From NCBI GenBank assembly GCA_900769545.1, contig CAAGGZ010000017.1:1-10748 (forward strand): a stretch of DNA of 10,748 nt, in the 5' to 3' direction. Position 1 is the stretch's first letter. Each line of letters opens with the position of its first letter. A program made the translations under genes and the position numbers. A model generated the notes under the pieces. That model made no database searches. It had not been told where the DNA came from and saw nothing but the letters and a program-made list of their open reading frames with translations. This DNA is from Clostridia bacterium (GTDB lineage: Bacteria; Bacillota; Clostridia; Christensenellales; Borkfalkiaceae). Shown here piece after piece: positions 7,012 through 10,748 of this stretch.

Positions 7012-7114
7012 AACTGCTATCGCAGTTGGTAGCACAAGCAAAGCTTGCTTTTCGTGGGGCTCTTTTCGTGGAGCTCTGCTCCACACCACGCAAGAAACTG
7101 AGTTTCTTGACTTC
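7012..7114. repeat. Hairpin cluster in the cysE leader
   Basis: Between the T-box terminator and the cysE start lie four inverted repeats in about 100 bases: AACTGC-TATC-GCAGTT (7012-7027), CAAGC-AAA-GCTTG (7035-7047), GTGGAGC-TCT-GCTCCAC (7068-7084) and CAAGAAACT-G-AGTTTCTTG (7091-7109). A 14-base unit, TTTTCGTGGGGCTC then TTTTCGTGGAGCTC (7049-7062, 7063-7076), is tandemly duplicated. None of these belongs to the T-box fold. They would appear in every read-through cysE-cysS transcript. Confidence 0.8.
7063..7114 (+). repeat. 52-base two-hairpin repeat, copy 1
   Basis: These 52 bases match 9271-9322 at 51 positions; the only difference is G at 7100 against A at 9308, in the loop of the second hairpin. 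The block holds the stems GTGGAGC/GCTCCAC and CAAGAAACT/AGTTTCTTG joined by ACCACG. Both stems are fully preserved in both copies. In this copy the block is read antisense in the cysE message. Confidence 0.9.
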
Positions 7115-7165
7115 CTGTAAAACGTAAGTCTGACGCCGTATTGCGAAGTATTTCAAATACCGAAT

Positions 7166-7413
7166 AAAAAAAGCCGCCTCTATACCATAGTATAAAGGCG
7201 ACACCACTCGCTGTTCCACTTTACTTCAAAAAACTGTAATAGTTTTTCCTCATTCGCCTGATAACGGGGGCTACCGCAGAGGATTAGTCTGTCCTGATAA
7301 CGCGAAAACGCACTTTCCCCTTTGTCTTACTCCCCTATTGCGCTTCCAGCCCACGACGCAAACTCTCTGTAAGGGTGAAAAAAGGTACTCTTTTTCCGCT
7401 CGGATATTCAATT
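7166..7413 (-). promoter_or_regulatory. Cysteine T-box riboswitch upstream of cysE-cysS
   Basis: The minus strand carries a full T-box leader. Stem I has the base helix GCGGAAAA/TTTTCGC, the AGAGTA kink-turn element, CCTTT/AAAGG and CTTAC/GTAAG helices, AGAGAG, and GGGCTGGAAG. The specifier aligns as TGC (7312-7310) in GAAAG-TGC-G, a Cys codon. The antiterminator pairs AAAG/CTTT and GCGA/TCGC around a 7-base bulge UGGAACA. UGGA pairs with the UCCA end of tRNA-Cys (discriminator U). The competing terminator is CGCCTTTATAC/GTATAGAGGCG (7200-7190 with 7185-7175), followed by GC and seven T. Uncharged tRNA-Cys should stabilise the antiterminator and allow cysE-cysS transcription. The bulge normally reads UGGNACC, and the final A here is a deviation. 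Identification is by motif and pairing only. Confidence 0.93.
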
Positions 7414-7419
7414 TTCTTC

Positions 7420-7448
7420 ATTATAGCACAGCTTTACAAAAAAAGCAA
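7420..7448 (-). promoter_or_regulatory. Promoter of the T-box-cysE-cysS operon
   Basis: On the minus strand TTGCTT (7448-7443), a 17-base spacer and a perfect TATAAT (7425-7420) are preceded by TGC, giving an extended -10. Transcription should start near 7413, at the 5' end of the T-box. The -35 box touches the stop codon of the upstream gene (7449). No terminator separates them, so read-through from that gene into the T-box is possible. Confidence 0.82.
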
Positions 7449-8075
7449 CTATTTTAAAAACAAATTTGTTACCTTATATTCTTCCAAAGCCCTATCAATC
7501 ATTGTACGATTAAACACCTTTTGATTGAGCAAATATGCCATAACAACGTCTTTTACCATCGCATAATCGAAATCTTCAAAAATCACGTTCAGTAAAAATT
7601 TCGTCTCCTCGTACGTGAATTGGCAGGTCAATGCCAACGAAAAAATCAAATTCTTGGTCGGAGCAAACGAACCTTTACAAATATTCGTCCAAATCTCCTC
7701 GGAAATGCTCAGTCCCTCAAAAGCCTCCTTTTCGCTGATATTGTGACGGGCAAGCACGGTTTTTAAATGCTTATGCACGCCGTTTTTGGACAGCTTATTT
7801 TTGAGTTTTGCAAAAAAGCCAAACGGCATAAACGAAAAGGAAAACGTAGCGTCCACCAGCTGTTCTTTTAAAGCCGCCAACAACTTCTCTTTGTTTTCCT
7901 GCAAAGCAAGTCGCATGGTATTAGAAGGCAACGTATACGCATACGTTCTGCCAAAATCGTCCACTTTCGAAGCCTGCATAGTGGGCATACGGTAATTGGG
8001 CAAAATGCAAATTTTATCATAGTTTGCATATTTTTCGCAAAAATATGCGTCCAAATCCGCAATGAAATCTTGCAT
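7449..8075 (-). CDS. Hypothetical protein with probable helix-turn-helix C-terminal half, 208 aa
   Basis: I do not recognise the N-terminal half (residues 1-100), which has a motif-free alpha/beta look (DKICILPNYRMP, DDFGRTYAYTLP). The C-terminal half (about 102-205) is all-helical and reads like the HTH region found in a family of Firmicutes proteins: a scaffold around SISEEIWTNICKGSFAPTKNLIFSLALT (123-150), then an ETKFLLN segment (157-163) and an acidic-aliphatic end. It may therefore bind DNA or RNA. I chose the ATG at 8073-8075. The earlier in-frame ATG (8106-8108) overlaps the -10 box TATAATG and lacks a ribosome site, whereas this one has GAGAGG nine bases upstream. It ends against the promoter of the cysteine operon and is divergent from deoR. 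No role in cysteine metabolism can be claimed from position alone. Confidence 0.75.
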   Translation of the reverse strand: MQDFIADLDAYFCEKYANYDKICILPNYRMPTMQASKVDDFGRTYAYTLPSNTMRLALQENKEKLLAALKEQLVDATFSFSFMPFGFFAKLKNKLSKNGVHKHLKTVLARHNISEKEAFEGLSISEEIWTNICKGSFAPTKNLIFSLALTCQFTYEETKFLLNVIFEDFDYAMVKDVVMAYLLNQKVFNRTMIDRALEEYKVTNLFLK

Positions 8076-8106
8076 ACGGTGTTTCCTCTCGCTTAAAATT
8101 TTTCTC

Positions 8107-8135
8107 ATTATAACATACTTTTATACAAAATGCAA
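8107..8135 (-). promoter_or_regulatory. Promoter of the 208-aa HTH-like protein gene
   Basis: On the minus strand TTGCAT (8135-8130), a 17-base spacer and TATAAT (8112-8107) fit the sigma-A consensus well. Transcription should start near 8100, leaving a leader of about 25 bases with GAGAGG before the chosen ATG. This makes the longer reading frame unlikely. Confidence 0.8.
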
Positions 8136-8228
8136 TCGTTTTGCTGTTTTTCAGAGGCTTTTCGCCATATTTTCACACACTATTAAAATGAAAACTTTTC
8201 TTATCTCACCAACAAAAACCTTTTGTAG

Positions 8229-8245
8229 TTCACAAAAACTGTGAA
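8229..8245. promoter_or_regulatory. Possible operator palindrome upstream of deoR
   Basis: TTCACA-N5-TGTGAA (8229-8234 and 8240-8245) is a perfect inverted repeat about 40-55 bases before the likely deoR -35 region. A third TTCACA-like half-site, TTTCACACA, occurs near 8170. DeoR proteins often bind repeats near their own promoter. Autoregulation is inferred, not shown. The remaining 8136-8346 gap is A/T-rich with no other gene. Confidence 0.35.
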
Positions 8246-8282
8246 AAATTACAATTATTTTGTTTGTTTACCTCTAATTTAG

Positions 8283-8319
8283 TTGCTTTTTTGTTAATTT
8301 TATGGTAAATTGTTATCAA
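8283..8319 (+). promoter_or_regulatory. Probable deoR promoter region, two overlapping candidates
   Basis: Two overlapping candidates have 17-base spacers: TTGCTT (8283-8288) with TAAATT (8306-8311), and TTGTTA (8291-8296) with TATCAA (8314-8319). Neither is a full consensus match. Either would start the transcript shortly before AAGGAG (8331-8336), the deoR ribosome site. Confidence 0.5.
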
Positions 8320-8346
8320 TAAAAATTTTTAAGGAGACGGCTTTTT

Positions 8347-9105
8347 ATGAAAAGAGAGCGTATCACAGAAATCGCAGAACTCCTCGACAAACGCGGCAAG
8401 CTGACGTTAGAGCAGTTGGAAGAACATTTCCCCAACGTTTCCCAGATGACTCTGCGACGCGATTTATTCCAGTTGGAAGAAGAAGGCAAAATCATCCGTG
8501 TACGCGGCGGCGCTATGTCCGTTAGGGAAGTTCAAAAAACTTCCGGCGAACCTTACACCAAAAAAACGACCATTCACACCGATGAAAAAATCGTCATTGC
8601 GCAAAAAGCGGCAGGTCTTATCGATGACGGCGCGTCCATTTTCATAGACGGCGGCACAACGGCATTGTATCTTGCAAAAGAAATGCCCGATAAACTCTGC
8701 AACGTCTTCACCAACGGTTTGGCGGTGGCAACGGAGCTCGCCAAAAAGAAAAACGTAGTCGTCAATCTTTTAGGCGGTCAGCTCATCAAAGAAAACCTTT
8801 CGACGGCGTCCTCGTTCTCGTCCGTATATTTCACGGACACGAATTTCGAGCTCGCCATCATCTCCGCGGCGGCATTCACACCCGAGAACGGTTTTTCTTG
8901 CAGTTCGCAGGTAGAAGCGGAGCTTTTACGCGTCATCTGCAAAAAAGCGAAATTTATGTATATGATGCTGGACAGCTCCAAAATCGGCAAAATCAAGCCC
9001 TATACCTTTGCCAGAGCGGAAGATATTAACGTGCTTATCACGGACAACGAATTCCCCGACGCCTTAAAAGACCATTTCAAAGCAATGGACATCGTTGTCA
9101 TTTAA
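8347..9105 (+). CDS. DeoR/GlpR-family transcriptional regulator
   Basis: This is a cytoplasmic repressor of carbohydrate genes whose ligand is usually a phosphorylated sugar. The N-terminal winged helix-turn-helix (about 5-56) has the family signature VSQMTLRRDL...LEEEGKIIRVRGGA. The sensor domain shows E79-K80, DGGTT (101-105), TNG (122-124), GG (143-144) and DSSKIGK (209-215), all in the normal order and spacing. Length, 252 residues, is typical. AAGGAG lies ten bases before the ATG, slightly far but the only good site. The next gene on the same strand, 241 bases on, is an L-fucose mutarotase, so a fucose- or deoxysugar-linked ligand is a reasonable guess. The family fold alone does not identify it. 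No terminator with a T-tract follows, so the two genes may be co-transcribed through the hairpin-rich gap. Confidence 0.95.
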   Translation: MKRERITEIAELLDKRGKLTLEQLEEHFPNVSQMTLRRDLFQLEEEGKIIRVRGGAMSVREVQKTSGEPYTKKTTIHTDEKIVIAQKAAGLIDDGASIFIDGGTTALYLAKEMPDKLCNVFTNGLAVATELAKKKNVVVNLLGGQLIKENLSTASSFSSVYFTDTNFELAIISAAAFTPENGFSCSSQVEAELLRVICKKAKFMYMMLDSSKIGKIKPYTFARAEDINVLITDNEFPDALKDHFKAMDIVVI

Positions 9106-9120
9106 AACAAGGTTTAGGGT

Positions 9121-9317
9121 CAAGGGGATAATCCCCTTGTGGGAGGTTGAGGGCAAAGCCCTCGCATAAACACCCCCTTTCAAAAGCAATCAAAGATTGC
9201 GTCTTTACGCCTTGGCGTAGACGGCTCCGCCGTAGTTACGCAAAGCATAGCTTTGCTTGTTGAAAGGCTTTTTTCGTGGAGCTCTGCTCCACACCACGCA
9301 AGAAACTAAGTTTCTTG
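9121..9317. repeat. Train of short 2-3-base-loop hairpins between deoR and fucU
   Basis: Seven consecutive perfect inverted repeats fill this gap: CAAGGGGA-TAA-TCCCCTTG (9121-9139), GAGGGC-AAA-GCCCTC (9149-9163), GCAATC-AAA-GATTGC (9186-9200), TACGCC-TT-GGCGTA (9206-9219), ACGGC-TCC-GCCGT (9221-9233), GCAAAGC-ATA-GCTTTGC (9240-9256), GTGGAGC-TCT-GCTCCAC (9276-9292); an eighth, CAAGAAAC-TAA-GTTTCTTG, closes it (9299-9317). All stem sequences differ. None has a terminator-type T-tract directly after it. The last one ends 13 bases before the fucU ribosome-site region. Confidence 0.9.
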
Positions 9318-9322
9318 ACTTC
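9271..9322 (+). repeat. 52-base two-hairpin repeat, copy 2
   Basis: This is the second copy of the block at 7063-7114, identical at 51 of 52 positions, in the same orientation on the plus strand. Here it lies directly upstream of fucU and is read sense in that message. It forms the right-hand end of the hairpin train. Flanking bases share only short stretches such as GCAAAGC with copy 1. Confidence 0.9.
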
Positions 9323-9346
9323 TTATATGGATAAAAGGAGAAATTT

Positions 9347-9766
9347 ATGTTAAAAAATATACCTAAAATTGTCAGCCCCCAGCTTTTGAAGATTCTTTGT
9401 GAAATGGGTCACGGCGACGAAATCGTTATCGCGGACGGAAATTTCCCCTCGGAAACCAACGGTCAGCGCGTTATTCGCGCAGACGGGCTGGGCGGAGAGG
9501 AAATGCTCGACGCGGTGCTTTCGTTGATTCCCTTGGATACGTACGCAACGGAAAATCTGTTATTGATGCAGACCACCAACGGCGACCCCACCCCCGAAAT
9601 TTGGGATAAGTATTTCGCCATCGCCAAAAAACACGACGATAATCTTAGAGCAGGCAATTTGGAGCGTTTTGCTTTCTACGAACGTGCCAGAAAAGCCTAT
9701 GCCGTTATTGCGACGGGCGAAGGTGCAATTTACGCCAACGTGATTATTAAAAAAGGCGTTATTTAA
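9347..9766 (+). CDS. fucU: L-fucose mutarotase (RbsD/FucU family)
   Basis: This enzyme interconverts the alpha and beta anomers of L-fucose (and possibly other pyranoses) so that downstream enzymes get the right form. It is cytoplasmic and usually forms a ring-shaped oligomer. Family signatures are complete: MLKNIPKIVSPQLLK, EMGHGDEIVIADGNFP with the invariant His (H22) and Asp (D30), VIRADGL (42-48), and RFAFYERARKAYAVI...GE (107-124), ending in VIIKKGV. Length (139) equals that of known FucU proteins, and these motifs favour FucU over RbsD. AAAGGAG lies seven bases before the ATG. The gene follows a DeoR regulator on the same strand. No fucose isomerase, kinase or aldolase gene lies in the window, so its pathway partners must be elsewhere. 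Confidence 0.93.
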   Translation: MLKNIPKIVSPQLLKILCEMGHGDEIVIADGNFPSETNGQRVIRADGLGGEEMLDAVLSLIPLDTYATENLLLMQTTNGDPTPEIWDKYFAIAKKHDDNLRAGNLERFAFYERARKAYAVIATGEGAIYANVIIKKGVI

Positions 9767-9872
9767 GTGCGAAGTGTGAAGTGCGAAGTGCTAAATTAAA
9801 GAGTAAAGGAAAATTCATAGTAAATATTTCATATTATACATTTTGTATTTTGCACTTTGCATTTTGCATTTA
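9767..9872 (+). repeat. Inverted pair of GTGCGAAG/GCAAAATGC repeats after fucU
   Basis: Immediately after the fucU stop codon comes GTGCGAAGTGTGAAGTGCG (9767-9785) and a further GAAGTGC. The right arm (9847-9872) is the near-identical copy of the cysE-end repeat. Arms 9772-9791 and 9852-9871 can pair over 20 positions in plus-strand RNA if G-U pairs are allowed (five of them). In the opposite strand the same positions would be A-C mismatches, so the fold favours the fucU message. The 60-base loop is A/T-rich and has no gene. Confidence 0.75.
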
Positions 9873-9879
9873 CAAAACA

Positions 9880-9907
9880 GCCGCGGCGAGAATTCTCTCG
9901 CCGCGGC
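9880..9907. terminator. Rho-independent terminator between fucU and the LRR gene
   Basis: A perfect 12-bp G/C-rich stem GCCGCGGCGAGA/TCTCGCCGCGGC (9880-9891 with 9896-9907) has a 4-base loop. The plus side is followed by AATTTTTAATTG, fitting termination of fucU. The minus side is followed by TGTTTTGT, a weaker tail for the converging LRR gene. It probably serves both. Confidence 0.85.
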
Positions 9908-9928
9908 AATTTTTAATTGTACCATAAC

Positions 9929-10049
9929 GCAAAACGCAGTTTTGCAATTCACGAATGTTTTGCATTCAATTCACGCACTCGTAGAGTGCAATTCACTGAG
10001 CACAGCAAAAATTCACGAATGCTTTGCATTCAATTCACGCGCCTTGCGC
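9929..10049. repeat. AATTCAC heptamer array with alternating palindromes
   Basis: AATTCAC occurs exactly at 9946, 9968, 9990, 10010 and 10032 (steps 22, 22, 20, 22). Between the copies lie palindromes of different sequence: GCAAAAC-GCA-GTTTTGC (9929-9945), GAATGTTTTGCATTC (9953-9967), GCACTC-GTA-GAGTGC (9975-9989), a degenerate 13-mer (9997-10009), GAATGC-TTT-GCATTC (10017-10031), and GCGC-CTT-GCGC (10039-10049). The array ends exactly at the LRR stop codon (10050-10052). No ORF with coding character occupies it. Confidence 0.9.
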
Positions 10050-10748
10050 TCAAATCGCAACTACCCCGTCACTGCAAACCACTTCCGTCGCAGGAACTTC
10101 AGAATCCCAACCGCCACCTTTTTCTATCGCAATCCACTGTTCAATCGTACCATTAAAGGTAATACTCGTCAAACTTCTACATCCATGGAACGCATAATCA
10201 CCAATACTCGTCACACTGTCGCCGATTTCCACGCTCGTCAAACTTCTACAATAATAGAACGCATAATCACCAATACTCGTCACACTGTCGGGGATAACCA
10301 CGCTCGTCAAACTGCTACATTTATAGAACGCAGACAAACCAATACTCGTCACACTATCGGGAATAACCACGCTTGTCAAACTGTCACACCAAGCGAACGC
10401 AGAATCACCAATACTTGTCACGCTGTCGGGGATTTCCACACTTGTTAAACTGCCGCACTCAGAGAACGCATTACCACCAATCCATGTCACACTGTCGGGG
10501 ATTTCCACGCTCGTCAAATTGCTACATCCCCAGAACGCAGAAGAACCAATACTCGTCACACTATCGGGAATAACCACGCTTGTCAAACTTCTACATCCAT
10601 GGAACGCATAATCACCAATACTCGTCACACTGTCGGGGATAACCACACTTGTCAAACTGTCACAACCATCGAACGCCCGATAACCAATACTCGTCACGCT
10701 GTCGGGGATTTCCACGCTCGTCAAACTGTCACAACCACAGAACGCAGA
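10050..10748 (-). CDS. BspA-like leucine-rich-repeat protein, 5'-truncated by the window
   Basis: This is the C-terminal 232 residues of a BspA/LRR_5-type protein, a family of surface or secreted adhesion-like repeats in gut and oral bacteria. The frame is open to the right window edge and the start is not present. A TTG at 10722-10724 lies inside a repeat and is not a credible start. Eight complete 23-residue repeats follow a partial one, each LTSVxIPDSVTSIG, a variable pair, AF, two variable residues, C and two more. After them comes a family-typical cap: ITFNGTIEQWIAIEKG, then VVCSDGVVAI. Valine/glutamate alternates at one repeat position (VVIP or VEIP), and most variation falls in the segment before and after AF. 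No LPXTG anchor follows, so any attachment must come from the unseen N-terminus. Downstream, the transcript would run through the AATTCAC array to the terminator at 9880-9907. Confidence 0.92.
   Translation of the reverse strand, partial: SAFCGCDSLTSVEIPDSVTSIGYRAFDGCDSLTSVVIPDSVTSIGDYAFHGCRSLTSVVIPDSVTSIGSSAFWGCSNLTSVEIPDSVTWIGGNAFSECGSLTSVEIPDSVTSIGDSAFAWCDSLTSVVIPDSVTSIGLSAFYKCSSLTSVVIPDSVTSIGDYAFYYCRSLTSVEIGDSVTSIGDYAFHGCRSLTSITFNGTIEQWIAIEKGGGWDSEVPATEVVCSDGVVAI
10173..10724 (-). repeat. Eight tandem 69-base LRR-coding repeats
   Basis: The eight LRR units are each exactly 69 bases. Long stretches of neighbouring units are nearly identical at the DNA level, including third codon positions in the ACGAGCGTGG and GACAGTGTGACGAG regions. 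Such similarity points to recent duplication or gene conversion among units and makes slippage or unequal recombination likely. Confidence 0.85.

Noticed and set aside
7010..7219. 69-codon open frame on the minus strand
   Set aside because: It covers the T-box terminator and the hairpin cluster. These are structured non-coding RNA with no ribosome site for this frame.
9121..9163. Terminator after deoR
   Set aside because: The stems are strong but neither is followed by a T-tract on the plus strand.
9929..10049. CRISPR array
   Set aside because: The constant unit is 7 bases and the intervening 11-17 base pieces are palindromes; no cas genes are nearby.
9843..10448. 201-codon open frame on the plus strand
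   Set aside because: It runs through the repeat array and the antisense of the LRR repeats, so its ITNTRHT repeats are a by-product of the 69-base units.
10173..10724. CRISPR or satellite repeat
   Set aside because: The 69-base period encodes a clean 23-residue LRR in one open frame.

Overview
The window looks like a chromosomal segment of a low-to-moderate GC Gram-positive bacterium, most likely an uncultured gut-type member of Clostridia. The reasons are AGGAGG-type ribosome sites, near-consensus sigma-A promoters (TTGACA/TATAAT), a T-box riboswitch in front of a cysE-cysS operon, a DeoR regulator, and a BspA-like leucine-rich-repeat protein with the SVTSIG repeat. This placement is inferred from gene families; no rRNA or tRNA gene is present to confirm it.

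Layout, left to right. (1) 1-2377, minus strand: promoter, a short alanyl-tRNA synthetase that lacks the usual C-terminal domain, a 124-residue unknown protein 3 bases behind it, and a terminator. (2) 2416-4601, minus strand: a visibly A/T-richer cassette with its own promoter, a 16-codon leader ORF whose stop overlaps the next start (ATGA), a secreted 503-residue protein, a four-helix membrane protein and a terminator. It sits between two tRNA synthetase operons and looks like an accessory insertion. (3) 4650-7448, minus strand: a cysteine-responsive T-box leader, serine acetyltransferase (cysE), cysteinyl-tRNA synthetase (cysS), and a strong terminator. Uncharged tRNA-Cys should switch on both cysteine synthesis and tRNA-Cys charging. 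(4) 7449-8135, minus strand: an unknown protein with a probable helix-turn-helix C-terminal half, under its own promoter. (5) 8283-9907, plus strand: a DeoR-family repressor, then an L-fucose mutarotase (fucU), then a terminator. (6) 10050-10748, minus strand: the 3' end of a BspA-like LRR surface protein that runs off the window.

The most unusual content is in the intergenic DNA. Several gaps are packed with short perfect inverted repeats that nearly all have 3-base loops. There are seven in a row between deoR and fucU, and several in the cysE leader. A 52-base, two-hairpin block is almost identical in those two places. Downstream of the LRR gene, a heptamer (AATTCAC) recurs five times with a 20-22 base period, separating short palindromes of different sequence. 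A further repeat family built on GCAAAATGC/GTGCGAAG begins at or directly after the stop codons of cysE and fucU. Together these suggest a genome-wide family of modular hairpin repeats attached to gene ends and leaders.
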